A stretch of 35,902 bases of DNA from Gammaproteobacteria bacterium (GCA_026710425.1 JAPORB010000141.1:1-35902); one strand, 5' to 3'. Shown: positions 27,975 through 35,902, counted from the first letter of the stretch. Notes: a model not told the origin generated them from the sequence alone. Program-made: numbers and translations.

Positions 27975-29156
27975 ATGGCAAATTACAGAGAAAAAGAAAT
28001 TCATATCAACGGTGGAGGCATTGCTGGGCTCACCGCTGCCCTGGCCTTGAGCCAGCATGGCTTCAAGATAGTACTGAATGAACAGTCTGCACATTTTGCA
28101 GAGGTTGGCGCAGGTATCACCGTCGGACCCAATGCATCCAGAGTATTACTGGCCCTCGGACTAGGAGACAGCCTGGAACAATATGTACGAACACCTCGCC
28201 ACGGCGGAGTATTGCACTATCAAAGTGGTGCATCACTTTCCCGCTCCGAGGGGGGACAGAAGTATCTGGATGATTTTGGGTCCCCGTTTTGGCATATCCA
28301 CAGGGCAGATTTACTTGATGTGCTGCTGGTAGCCCTACAACAACAACCAGGCGTTGAATTGCGCACCAACCATCAGCTAATTGATATTAGCCAGTCCGAT
28401 ACCAGGGTAAACTGCGTCTTTGCTAATGGTAGCAGCTCTTCCTGCGACCTTCTGATAGCATCCGACGGCATCAAGTCTCCGATAAGGCAGCAATTATTCT
28501 CCGCCTCTCCGGCTGAGTATACCGGCTATGTGGCATGGCGGGGTCTGGTGGATATGAAGGATTTGCCAGGGCTGGAGACTGATCCCGATTTTGCATTATA
28601 TGTAGGACCCGGTAAAACAGTAGGCCGGTATCAGGTCCGCAGGGATTCCCCGCAGCTAAACTATGCTGCTTTCTCGACTGGTGAGAAATGGGAAGAGGAA
28701 GGCTGGAGCATTCGCTCGGAGGTAGAAGTATTAGCAGAAGCCTTCAATGATTGGCACCCGGATGTTCAGCGAATAATCGAGGCGACACCATCTGAGCGAT
28801 GCTTCAAGTGGGCTCTGCACATCAGGGAACCGCTGAATTCATGGGTCAAGGGGCGGGTCGTCTTATTGGGGGACGCAGCCCATCCCATGGCACCATTTCT
28901 AGGCCTGGGTGCCGGTATCGGCATTGAAGATGCAATGGTTCTAGCACGATCCCTGAGTGACACGACTGACTGGCAGACCGCACTGGAACGCTACCAGAAG
29001 GCCCGTATAGCCCATGCAACCAAAGCCCAGATTGCCTCAACCGAACAAGGACTGCATTTATTAAATGCCAAAGCATCTGCGGGAGAGAACAAACGCCTCT
29101 ACAGGGATGACACCTCAAGCCTTTACAATTACGATGCTACTACAGTAGCAATATAG
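27975..29156 (+). CDS. FAD-dependent aromatic-ring monooxygenase (salicylate-hydroxylase-like)
   Basis: A 393-residue group A flavoprotein monooxygenase, which uses NAD(P)H and oxygen to hydroxylate small, often aromatic, substrates. The FAD-binding Rossmann motif is INGGGIAGLTAALALSQHG (residues 11-29), with GGG in place of the usual GAG. EVGAGITVGPNASRVLLALG is typical of the salicylate/3-hydroxybenzoate hydroxylase branch. The DG motif is LIASDGIKSPIR near residue 165, and the GD motif is VVLLGDAAHPMAPFLGLGA with G299-D300. The substrate cannot be assigned. It stands alone: the next gene downstream is on the other strand, so no catabolic operon is visible to support a pathway. Confidence 0.88.
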   Translation: MANYREKEIHINGGGIAGLTAALALSQHGFKIVLNEQSAHFAEVGAGITVGPNASRVLLALGLGDSLEQYVRTPRHGGVLHYQSGASLSRSEGGQKYLDDFGSPFWHIHRADLLDVLLVALQQQPGVELRTNHQLIDISQSDTRVNCVFANGSSSSCDLLIASDGIKSPIRQQLFSASPAEYTGYVAWRGLVDMKDLPGLETDPDFALYVGPGKTVGRYQVRRDSPQLNYAAFSTGEKWEEEGWSIRSEVEVLAEAFNDWHPDVQRIIEATPSERCFKWALHIREPLNSWVKGRVVLLGDAAHPMAPFLGLGAGIGIEDAMVLARSLSDTTDWQTALERYQKARIAHATKAQIASTEQGLHLLNAKASAGENKRLYRDDTSSLYNYDATTVAI

Positions 29157-29461
29157 AAACAGGCACAGAACAATGGACCGTCAGCCAAGTTCTGATGATA
29201 CAGTGTCATATTCGGTTCGGGAAAATATGGCTTAGTTTCCTGATGGGGCTCATATTAAAATAACACAATCTACCAACCGGTATGTTCGGCCAATCGGTTG
29301 TCAACTTTTTCTTAGGAATATCTAATCTTGAGTGGTTAAAGAGTAAAGACCGCAATAACATTCGTTTCCTATCAACGATACTGACGGATTTTTATTTGGC
29401 ATTAATTTCCACACCATATCAAAAACAATAAAATTGGTTACCTTTTGTATACTGGAAAAGG
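29157..29461. other. convergent intergenic region with terminator-like hairpins
   Basis: This region of about 305 bases lies between the ends of the FAD monooxygenase and DNA methyltransferase genes and holds no gene. Two hairpins, listed separately, are plausible transcription ends for the two genes. Confidence 0.5.
29274..29310 (+). terminator. candidate terminator after the FAD monooxygenase
   Basis: CAACCGGT (29274-29281) can pair with ATCGGTTG (29293-29300), eight pairs with one G-U, around an 11-base loop. A run of five T follows four bases after the stem. It lies about 120 bases downstream of the stop codon. The spacing of the T-run is not ideal, hence the moderate confidence. Confidence 0.35.
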
Positions 29462-29462
29462 T
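29440..29462 (-). terminator. hairpin at the stop codon of the orphan DNA methyltransferase
   Basis: ACCTTTT (29440-29446) and AAAAGGT (29456-29462) form a perfect seven-base inverted repeat with a nine-base loop. On the minus strand it begins in the TGA of the methyltransferase gene and is followed by an ATTTTATT stretch. It is a possible but weak terminator. Confidence 0.3.
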
Positions 29463-30358
29463 CATACAAGCAATGGCTCATTCTCGCCAAATATCCTCTG
29501 TTCCGCGGTTGCGACATACTCTTGCGATATATCATATCCGACATAACGGCGCTTGTGCCTAATAGCCGCAACCGCTGCCGACCCCGAACCCATAAAAGGA
29601 TCTAAAACAATGTCGTTCAGGTAAGTATATAACTGTATCAATCGTCTTGGTAATTCGACTGGAAAAGGCGCAGGATGTTTGACCCTTTTGGCTGATTCAG
29701 CAGGAAACGACCATATGCTTTTTGTATACTCCAAAAATTCCTCTTTGGTGATTGTGGATTCTCTGCCTTTTGAAGACCTTGAATACTGACCCTTGGAAAA
29801 TATCAAAATGTATTCATGAGTATCTCGCAAAACTGGGTTTGATGCTGATTTCCAGCTACCCCAAGCACAGGAAGTTCCAGCACTGGCTGATTTATTCCAA
29901 ATAATCTCGCCACGCATCAAATATCCTATGTCAGTCATTTGCCGGGAAATCATGGAATTTAACGGAATATATGGCTTTCTTCCGATGTTTGCGATATTGA
30001 TGCAAGCACGCCCACCCGGAGAAAGGACACGATATACATCTTTCCAGACAGTGTAAAGAAGGTCGTGATATTCCTGTTCCGTCAAATCCTCATCGTAATC
30101 CTTACCAACATTATAGGGGGGAGATGTAATCATCATATGAATACTGTTGTCCGGAATTTCAGCCATATCAACACTTGATTTGTTGTAAATCTTGTTTACG
30201 ACATTATCAGGACACTCCACCTCTTGTGCATTTAACAAATGCTCCTTGCTTTTGTTATACATTTTTCGATCATAGAATTGGCTCGAATCATGCCCTACCC
30301 GCTCGGATGTTCCAAACGCCTGCATACTCGTTTTCATGCTACTACCAACTCTTCGCAT
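29462..30358 (-). CDS. site-specific DNA methyltransferase, beta type, without a visible restriction partner
   Basis: A DNA methyltransferase of 298 residues. Catalytic motif IV, MMITSPPYNVGKDYDEDL (SPPY at 79-82), comes first, followed by GRACINIANIGRKPYIPLN, the segment WSFPAESAKRVKHPAPFPVE, and SAM-binding motif I, LDPFMGSGSAAVAAIRHKRR with DPFMGSG at 253-259. This order (IV before I) is that of beta-class N6-adenine or N4-cytosine enzymes; SPPY alone does not separate the two. Several ATGs are possible (30358, 30337, 30325); the first is taken, and its frame overlaps the TAG of a coding-looking tail from an upstream frame at 30342. No intact nuclease gene adjoins it, so it is an orphan as seen here, possibly the survivor of a decayed restriction-modification pair. 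Confidence 0.9.
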   Translation of the reverse strand: MRRVGSSMKTSMQAFGTSERVGHDSSQFYDRKMYNKSKEHLLNAQEVECPDNVVNKIYNKSSVDMAEIPDNSIHMMITSPPYNVGKDYDEDLTEQEYHDLLYTVWKDVYRVLSPGGRACINIANIGRKPYIPLNSMISRQMTDIGYLMRGEIIWNKSASAGTSCAWGSWKSASNPVLRDTHEYILIFSKGQYSRSSKGRESTITKEEFLEYTKSIWSFPAESAKRVKHPAPFPVELPRRLIQLYTYLNDIVLDPFMGSGSAAVAAIRHKRRYVGYDISQEYVATAEQRIFGENEPLLV

Positions 30359-30440
30359 CGAGGTCTCTTGCCTTCCATTCCGCTAATTTTCTACCTAGGG
30401 AAATGAGGCCAGTGTTACTGATGTTATGTTTTTTAGATAC
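30342..30440 (-). pseudogene. possible C-terminal remnant of a gene upstream of the DNA methyltransferase
   Basis: In a different minus-strand frame, about 32 codons end in TAG at 30342-30344, overlapping the methyltransferase start by 17 bases. The end, LISLGRKLAEWKARDLDAKS, looks like the C-terminal helix of a real protein, but a TGA lies directly upstream and there is no start codon. A gene overlapping a methyltransferase start is the common layout for a restriction nuclease partner, so this may be the tail of a lost nuclease. No family is recognised. Confidence 0.3.
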
Positions 30441-30775
30441 TCAATAGTATGATGATGAAAATTTTTCATACATGATTAAATTGCGATAATGATCGGCACA
30501 ACTCTCAGTATGTAAACTACCGCTTGATACGACTTTATTAAGAAATAGAGAAATGAATCACTTCGAACGAAACACAATTAACACAAACCAGAACATTACC
30601 TGGCTAACCATGCTTCTACTGTTTCAGAAGCAGGATAATTATCCATATGAATCTTAGCTGGAAATTTCTGTAATCTCATGTGTATTCAACATGAAATTAT
30701 CTTACCGAAAATATCGTAACTTCTGTTATTTTACGGTGCAGGAGGGATTGTGTAATTTCCGATTTAATCTTGCAT
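30359..30775. other. AT-rich gap with coding-looking fragments upstream of the DNA methyltransferase
   Basis: This region of about 417 bases between the DNA methyltransferase and the membrane protein gene holds no intact gene. Besides the tail at 30342-30440, a 27-codon minus-strand ORF at 30596-30679 (begins MRLQKFPAKIHMDNY, ends ETVEAWLAR) also has protein-like composition. The two are in disconnected frames. They may be pieces of one decayed gene. Confidence 0.35.
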
Positions 30776-31435
30776 TCAGAACGGCTTGGTCACTCCTAGG
30801 AGAGCCGCCACGAACGTGCCAAGATATACCCCATAGACGCATAGATATACAGGCTTAAGGTGGGTTTTTAGGTCAGCGTTCAGGGCATCTGAAGCCCCTT
30901 CCATCTGCAATTTGGCGTAGTCCGCAATGGCGGGTTTGAATGTGACCTCGATACCTATTGCAAATATTGCAATCCAGGCATAAGTCAGCCACTTTGCGGC
31001 CAGCCAGGCGGGCATAGTCGCACTGCCCAATAACGAATTAACTGCCACGCCCCCCATCACCACCACGACAATGGCTTGGATTACCAGCCCAAGCTTTTCA
31101 GCAATTTCGGACATGCGGGATTGTTGCGGGGCAAAAATCCCTAGCAGCACTACCCCGAGCCAAACAACTCCAAAACCTAGGCCAGCAAACAAGGGTATGG
31201 GTGTCGCTCCCCAGAGGGCAGACGACAAATAAAGACCCGTCATGAATACCAGCGGTACCATGAGACGGGGGGCCATATCCAGGATCATGGCAAGCTTCAA
31301 CACGGTAAGCCGAGTTTCCACACTCAGCTTGCCGTCCTCGGTAATCTTGGCACCCACCAGTACCCCCAAATCAGTACCAAGCCAGAATACCCAGCCCAGA
31401 ATATGGACAAAAAGCACTAGATCAAGGCTATTCAT
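30776..31435 (-). CDS. six-segment integral membrane protein, unknown
   Basis: The protein has about 219 residues from the ATG at 31435, chosen because that ATG overlaps the stop of the upstream gene (ATGAATAG), a coupling signal; an upstream extension to 31477 would run into that gene. Six hydrophobic segments can be read, starting with LDLVLFVHILGWVFWLGTDL, then MVPLVFMTGLYL, AGLGFGVVWLGVVLLGIFA, VIQAIVVVVMGGVAVNSLL, YAWIAIFAIGIEV and YLCVYGVYLGTFVAALLGV. The HxxGxxxWxG pattern in the first helix recalls CopD/DUF2269-like membrane proteins, which sometimes bind metal or haem, but I would not assign it. It closes a three-gene run with a coiled-coil protein and a SAM methyltransferase. Confidence 0.75.
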   Translation of the reverse strand: MNSLDLVLFVHILGWVFWLGTDLGVLVGAKITEDGKLSVETRLTVLKLAMILDMAPRLMVPLVFMTGLYLSSALWGATPIPLFAGLGFGVVWLGVVLLGIFAPQQSRMSEIAEKLGLVIQAIVVVVMGGVAVNSLLGSATMPAWLAAKWLTYAWIAIFAIGIEVTFKPAIADYAKLQMEGASDALNADLKTHLKPVYLCVYGVYLGTFVAALLGVTKPF

Positions 31436-31742
31436 CAATTTCCGCCTGTCGTTGAGATCGTGATTGCATGGGAGCATTCAGTGCCCGAAAGGCATCGTGC
31501 AAAAATTGTTGCTGTTCCTCTGCCAGTTCCTGACTTATCCCCTCCGATAGCTTAACCTTTTCCACATCGCCAGGTTCAATCAGGCTTTTTTCAGCCAGCA
31601 ACTGTTCCAGGGCAAGAATGCGTTCTTTTAAGGCCTGATTTTCAGACATAGTCTCAAGTAATGCCGTCATAATGGCATCAACTGCCGGATCGGTGAAAAA
31701 ATGAGGCCGCTTGTTTTTAGTATCCAGCCGTAGCTTTTTCAC
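31428..31742 (-). CDS. small helical/coiled-coil protein, unknown
   Basis: A 104-residue soluble protein with no recognised family. It starts with GTG at 31742 (MKKLRLDTKNKRPHFFTDPA) after an in-frame stop, with no strong ribosome binding site. Residues ~35-55 (ENQALKERILALEQLLAE) have a heptad-like pattern suggesting a coiled coil, and the rest is charged and helical. Its stop overlaps the start of the membrane protein gene, and it lies 80 bases after the SAM methyltransferase gene, so the three are probably cotranscribed. It might be a partner protein of the methyltransferase, but that is only context. Confidence 0.65.
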   Translation of the reverse strand: MKKLRLDTKNKRPHFFTDPAVDAIMTALLETMSENQALKERILALEQLLAEKSLIEPGDVEKVKLSEGISQELAEEQQQFLHDAFRALNAPMQSRSQRQAEIDE

Positions 31743-31822
31743 TGGCAGTTACCACTCGAAAACCAAACTGGGTCACGATCTACCAGCATTTAATTTTTCC
31801 AAAAAGGATCTGTTTGCAATCA

Positions 31823-33013
31823 TTACTTCCAAGACCCAAATCCAAACCATTGCACACCCTCGGCGAGTCGACCGGTATTTTCATCGAAATCACCGGTACT
31901 GGTTACTGCTTGCACATAGTCATCATGAGACATATAGGTGTATTGCGGCGTGATAAATGACAAGTGTTTTTCATCCTGAAAACCAGCCTCGCTGAGCAGG
32001 GAAAAGAAGTTCTGGTCACGAAATTTTTTGTAATAAGGCTCATTGTTGTAGTAAGCATCCCAGTCCAGATAAAAGCTGTCATAGGGAGACAACTCCGAGT
32101 TGGGGGGCAGTTCCATGTTCAGAAGGATCCCGCCAGGACGAAGTACCCGATGTGCTTCTCTGAGAGTAGATAAAATACCTTTCTTGGGCAGCTCATGCAG
32201 AAACATTGAGGAGAAAACCACATCGAATGAATTGTCCTCAAAACTCATGGTGGTGGCATCCATCTGACGAAAATGAACGGGACAATCTTGAGATCGGGCA
32301 CGAGCATGTGCATAGCGTAACGAAGCGGCAGCCACGTCTATTCCAGTGGTGCGTGCGTCAGGGAAGGTTTTCGCCCAGGCACAGGTGTTGTGACCAATAG
32401 TGCAACCCATGTCTAATATGTCCCTTGGTTGAAAATCTGGAAATTTCACCTTGATATAGTTGGCCATGGAATGGCCAATGTCATCATGGTTCTCCCCCAT
32501 CATGCCAAAGGAAAAGACATTGAACCCGTGGTCATAGACTGCTCCGGCTGAGACATCATCAGCACAGATTTCCTCGTGGTAGGCACCCGGTGCCAAATGT
32601 ACGTCAATATCAGCAACATTGGACGGCAACTTCAAGTCTGGATCGAGCTTTAGGCTGCTGCCAGCACTATCTTCCTGCTCCAGGTACTTGGAAGCCTGAC
32701 TTTGCAGGGTGTCGAGATTCTCCTCGATCGGATGCTGCACAGAACGCCAAACCATTTCCTGGGTGTTGTATCGCATAGAACTATAAAACTTGAAGTACAG
32801 GTCATCCTTGAGGGCATTATGCACCGCCGGCCCATCGGCGGGAGTCTGGCCATGCTGCTCAAGGGCCGGAGCAATACCTTGCTCATAGCGAGATTTCATG
32901 CCATTGGCCATGTCGTTCAGAATGAATGCGCGCAAACCGGAGACAAAATCCTGTTTGGCTTGATGGCGGCGATTGCCTGCCATAAACAGATCATGTTTGA
33001 GAGGTTGAGGCAT
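31823..33013 (-). CDS. class I SAM-dependent methyltransferase (UbiE-like domain)
   Basis: The protein has 396 residues. About 190 N-terminal residues of unrecognised helical sequence precede a class I SAM methyltransferase domain: motif I ILDMGCTIGHNTCAWAKTFP near 198-217, post-I TGIDVAAASLRYAHARA, then FRQMDATTMSFEDNSFDVVF and the motif V/VI region EAHRVLRPGGILLNMELPP. The domain resembles UbiE/Methyltransf_11 enzymes acting on small molecules; nothing shows a nucleic acid target. AGGAGA six bases before the ATG is an excellent ribosome binding site. It is the first gene of a three-gene run and starts 145 bases after the TonB-dependent receptor on the same strand. The long N-terminal part may define the substrate, which is unknown. 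Confidence 0.85.
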   Translation of the reverse strand: MPQPLKHDLFMAGNRRHQAKQDFVSGLRAFILNDMANGMKSRYEQGIAPALEQHGQTPADGPAVHNALKDDLYFKFYSSMRYNTQEMVWRSVQHPIEENLDTLQSQASKYLEQEDSAGSSLKLDPDLKLPSNVADIDVHLAPGAYHEEICADDVSAGAVYDHGFNVFSFGMMGENHDDIGHSMANYIKVKFPDFQPRDILDMGCTIGHNTCAWAKTFPDARTTGIDVAAASLRYAHARARSQDCPVHFRQMDATTMSFEDNSFDVVFSSMFLHELPKKGILSTLREAHRVLRPGGILLNMELPPNSELSPYDSFYLDWDAYYNNEPYYKKFRDQNFFSLLSEAGFQDEKHLSFITPQYTYMSHDDYVQAVTSTGDFDENTGRLAEGVQWFGFGSWK

Positions 33014-33158
33014 TGTGTTCTCCTGAGTGTTTTACTTTCTGGCTGACGATATGGAATATACGCTGTTGGTTCCGTAATAGTTGTAATTTGATTGTTGGGG
33101 CAGAAGATTGACCTTTGTCTTTGTTGGATCAAATCACAATCAAGCTAACAAAAAGCTG

Positions 33159-35402
33159 TCAGAAATTGAATCTAGCCCGTAGCCCCCAACGGTAGGGCTG
33201 ACTCGGGTACAGACTGCCAAAGAGCGGGGCCGTCGCCCACACCTGGTTGGTGCAATTCTGGCATTCGAGAATCAGAGTAATGTCCTGTTCCTCCAGCGTC
33301 CAGGCCAGCTGTGCATTTACTGTGGTTTGCGTCCCCACCAGAGATTCTGGATTATTAGCAGGCAACTGCTCATGGGAACCAGTATGGTTGATATTGGAGG
33401 TAAACTGTACCGGCTGACCAGCAAATTCACTTGTGATGGTAAACCCCAGCTGGCCACTGACATCGGGCGTCCTGACCAGGTCAGGGCCTATGCTAGCCGC
33501 AATGGCCCCTGGTGAAAGCTCGTCATAGTCGCCATCCTGCAGACCCAAACTGCCGAAAACCTCAATACTGTCCGACACCACAGCATAAACATCCAGCTCC
33601 AGCCCCTGTACCACTGCATTGCCAGAGTTAAGAGTCAAAAACGTGGAACTGCCAGGAAACACCGAAGGTACCTGAAAATCGTCATAGGTAGCATGGAAAA
33701 GAGTGGCATTGAGACGCAAACGGTTATCCAACAATTCAGTACGCAAGCCCGCTTCCAGCGAATCCACCGTCTCCTCATCGAAATGCTGGAGCTCTACGGC
33801 AGCTGTACCACGAACATTCCAGCCCCCGGATTTAAAGCCAGTGGTATAGGATGCATAGGCACTTACGTTGTCGCTGAAATTGAAAAGCAATGCGGCTCTG
33901 GGTGTAATCCGAGAAGTGTTCAGTTCGGTCGGTATTCCCAGTGCCTGCAACTCAGTGTTGGTCAATGGGTCATAACCAAAGGTAGCAAAGTTCAATGCCC
34001 TACCCTGCATCTCAATATCCTTGGTTTCATCAGTCCAGCGCAGACCCAGTTGTAATGTCAGCAGATCAGAAATGGATAGGTCCATTTGACCATACAGGGC
34101 ATAACTTTCAGTCGAATTGGCCAGTGGTGTGCGGCTGGCCAGAATAGTGGGCAGAGTAAGTCCGGGAACATTGGGTACAGGCAGGTTCACATAATCAGCA
34201 AAGGTGGTGCGATTATCCTCATTCATATAAAAGGCACCAGTCACATAGCTGAGTCGACCATCAAGTGCATCACCTGCCCATTTGAGTTCCTGACTGATCT
34301 GCTCCACGTTGGCATCATTGGCGATGTAGAAATTAGAGCCCAAAATCCCACCAAAGGCCGGCTGATTAGTATTCCCAAGAAAATCAATGTTGAACAGAAA
34401 ATCATTTTCATAATAGCCACTGATCAAATTCAGCGTACCGCTACCTAGCTCCAGTCCGATATTGGACACAGCCAGCAAGGAGTTGGTCTCATTGAACGTA
34501 CAACCTTGTTGGGGCCAAGTTTCCACCGGACCACTAGGCTTGCACTGGCGATCATTGATTCTGACCCGATGCAAATCGCCGGTGACCGGGTTTCGGGTAT
34601 TTTCGGACATGCTGTTGATCATGCCAGGCGGTGCGATGTTCAGGGCCTCAAGCTCGCTATACTGAATGGAGGCATTCCATTCCAATATGTCATTGGGAGT
34701 TACTCGCAGTGCTGCGCGCACACCGTAACTTTCCTCTCCATTATAGGTCTCATCAAAATTTTCATTTTGTACAAAACCGTCCTCGTTGACGAACAATCCG
34801 CTTACCCGAAGAGCCGCAGTATCACCCAACGGTACATCCAATGCACCTCGTGCCATCTGGCGGTCAAAGCGTCCATAGCCCAACTCGAGGTCGCCAGCCA
34901 GTTCATCGCCAGGTTTTTGTGAAATGATAGACACAGCACCGCCAGTAGTATTGCGACCAAATAGGGTTCCTTGTGGACCCCGCAATACTTCCAGCCGTTC
35001 TACTCCGGCCAGAGCAATCTGATTGGAATTCTGACGAGAAATATAAACTTCATCCACATAGGTTCCTACCGGCAGATCAAAGGTGGCGATGGATTCGGTG
35101 TTACCCACTCCACGCAGATAGAAGACTACGGCCGAGCCAGGCCCAGTGTTATTGTGGGACACCAGGTTGGGGACAACCCCGACCAAATCCCGAGTACTAA
35201 CGATCTGCCTCCGCTCAATTTCTGCGGCTGGCAGGGCGGTAACAGCTAGCGGTACATCCTGCAGATTGTCGACGCGCCGTTCGGAGGTAACAACTATCTC
35301 CTGAAGTTCGCGCCGCCCTTGCTGAGCTTCGGTGACTGGGGCGGCCAGCAATGCTGTCAGCAGAACAAGCAGAGCCAACAAAAGTCTGTGATGGCGAAAC
35401 AT
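33159..35402 (-). CDS. TonB-dependent outer-membrane receptor
   Basis: A TonB-dependent receptor of 747 residues from the preferred start at 35402. A clean signal peptide (MFRHHRLLLALLVLLTALLA, cleavage near TEA-Q) is followed by a TonB box-like EIVVTSERR, the plug domain (LQDVPLAVTALPAAEI, GTYVDEVYISRQN, VERLEVLRGPQGTLFGRNTT, GGAVSIISQKP) and the long beta-barrel, ending with the aromatic C-terminal residue expected for outer-membrane insertion (RWGLRARFNF). Longer forms start at 35477, which has GAGAGG at good spacing, or at 35492, but both put 25-30 polar residues before the signal. It imports a scarce ligand using TonB energy; the ligand is not evident. No TonB, sigma or anti-sigma genes are beside it. 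The next gene downstream is the SAM methyltransferase. Confidence 0.92.
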   Translation of the reverse strand: MFRHHRLLLALLVLLTALLAAPVTEAQQGRRELQEIVVTSERRVDNLQDVPLAVTALPAAEIERRQIVSTRDLVGVVPNLVSHNNTGPGSAVVFYLRGVGNTESIATFDLPVGTYVDEVYISRQNSNQIALAGVERLEVLRGPQGTLFGRNTTGGAVSIISQKPGDELAGDLELGYGRFDRQMARGALDVPLGDTAALRVSGLFVNEDGFVQNENFDETYNGEESYGVRAALRVTPNDILEWNASIQYSELEALNIAPPGMINSMSENTRNPVTGDLHRVRINDRQCKPSGPVETWPQQGCTFNETNSLLAVSNIGLELGSGTLNLISGYYENDFLFNIDFLGNTNQPAFGGILGSNFYIANDANVEQISQELKWAGDALDGRLSYVTGAFYMNEDNRTTFADYVNLPVPNVPGLTLPTILASRTPLANSTESYALYGQMDLSISDLLTLQLGLRWTDETKDIEMQGRALNFATFGYDPLTNTELQALGIPTELNTSRITPRAALLFNFSDNVSAYASYTTGFKSGGWNVRGTAAVELQHFDEETVDSLEAGLRTELLDNRLRLNATLFHATYDDFQVPSVFPGSSTFLTLNSGNAVVQGLELDVYAVVSDSIEVFGSLGLQDGDYDELSPGAIAASIGPDLVRTPDVSGQLGFTITSEFAGQPVQFTSNINHTGSHEQLPANNPESLVGTQTTVNAQLAWTLEEQDITLILECQNCTNQVWATAPLFGSLYPSQPYRWGLRARFNF

Positions 35403-35838
35403 GAATAGGTTGCCAAGACTTTGAGCCTGCCACTCAACGTGAGACTGAACATAACCAAACGGTAAATCGATATTCATAGGAGAGCCTCTCATTTAATGAT
35501 TCATGGGCAATTGATGCACCAAATACTCGGGAATTACTGTAAACAACTATTCGTTTAATTCTATTGGCAGTGATTACTTATACCCTGCTTGGAAACACAT
35601 ATTCAACTTTTTGGCTACAACCAGAGTACCCCGTTGTAACCTCCATTGAGTCAAAATGCTATCTTCAGGAAATCTTGGCCGCCGTGTTACTTTATAAAGC
35701 ATCTGTAAGTAAAGCGGTTTACGCTATCGTCCTGCTCGACTGGTTTTCACTTTCGGACTAAAAAAAGTAAAACAGCGAAAAACGAGCGCGTTGGTTGGTA
35801 TGACTTCCTGTCGATGGGCTAGCAATCTGCCCTTTCTG
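35403..35838. other. intergenic region between trpB and the TonB-dependent receptor
   Basis: This stretch of about 436 bases lies between the trpB stop and the preferred receptor start. The part up to 35492 may be coding if a longer receptor start is used. An AT-rich hairpin, GTTTTcACTTT (35743-35753) with AAAGTAAAAC (35764-35773), lies about 65 bases past the trpB stop and might end trp transcription. A plus-strand 65-codon open frame at 35564-35761 is not convincing. No mobile-element end or tRNA is seen here, although this is the right border of the block that separates trpB from trpA. Confidence 0.4.
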
Positions 35839-35902
35839 CTATAGCCTGATACCCTCAATCCGTGCCACTGTCTCTATATCCTTATCACCCCGCCCGGAGA
35901 GG
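35839..35902 (-). CDS. trpB: tryptophan synthase beta chain, C-terminal 20 codons (cut by window edge)
   Basis: Reading the minus strand from the window edge gives 20 codons, LSGRGDKDIETVARIEGIRL, and a TAG at 35839-35841. LSGRGDKDI is the conserved near-C-terminal motif of TrpB, as in the E. coli protein, and the distance to the stop is right for the family. The gene continues beyond the window. It points in the same direction as trpA but is 8.6 kb from it instead of adjacent, so this short fragment is what shows that the trpBA operon is split. Confidence 0.85.
   Translation of the reverse strand, partial: LSGRGDKDIETVARIEGIRL

Noticed and set aside
35564-35761. 65-codon plus-strand ORF between the receptor gene and trpB
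   Set aside because: No ribosome binding site, no recognised family, AT-rich background; most likely a chance frame.

Overview
The window reads as a piece of a gammaproteobacterial chromosome, probably from an aquatic or marine lineage. The main reasons are an E. coli-type TatD, the large (~1,600-residue) NAD-glutamate dehydrogenase, a MoxR/DUF58/Bat operon, the gene order trpB..trpA..accD-folC-dedD-cvpA-purF, and a long SusC-independent TonB-dependent receptor. I cannot name a genus. Core genes have mixed base composition. The 15.6-20.6 kb restriction-modification block and several intergenic stretches are visibly AT-rich.

Layout. 1-1.4 kb: a frameshifted restriction-endonuclease-like gene (192-816, minus) and further degraded coding-looking sequence. 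1.4-7.4 kb: tatD (plus), converging on a gdhB-glutaredoxin pair (minus). 7.4-8.1 kb: a divergent control region with a possible 47-codon ORF. 8.1-15.6 kb: a compact six-gene operon (MoxR ATPase, DUF58, DUF4381, BatA, BatB/C with TPR, BatD) whose genes mostly overlap. 15.7-20.6 kb: a complete type III restriction-modification pair (mod, res) lying between the end of the Bat operon and the convergent purF. The mod gene carries an in-frame run of ten G, and a change of one base in either direction leads to a stop within one to three codons, the classic layout of an on/off phase-variable gene. 20.6-25.8 kb: accD-folC-dedD-cvpA-purF (minus).

26.4-35.9 kb: trpA (26389-27207, minus) and, at the right edge, the last 20 codons of trpB (35839-35902, minus). 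These two genes are normally adjacent, but 8,631 bases separate them here. The intervening block holds an FAD monooxygenase, an orphan beta-type DNA methyltransferase with what looks like the leftover end of an upstream partner, a small cluster of a six-segment membrane protein, a coiled-coil protein and a SAM methyltransferase, and a TonB-dependent receptor.

Taken together, a stable housekeeping backbone has taken up at least three DNA restriction/modification loci in different states: one broken, one intact and probably phase-variable, one reduced to its methyltransferase. I consider the G10 mod gene and the split trpBA operon the two strongest observations. No rRNA, tRNA, CRISPR array or insertion sequence was recognised.
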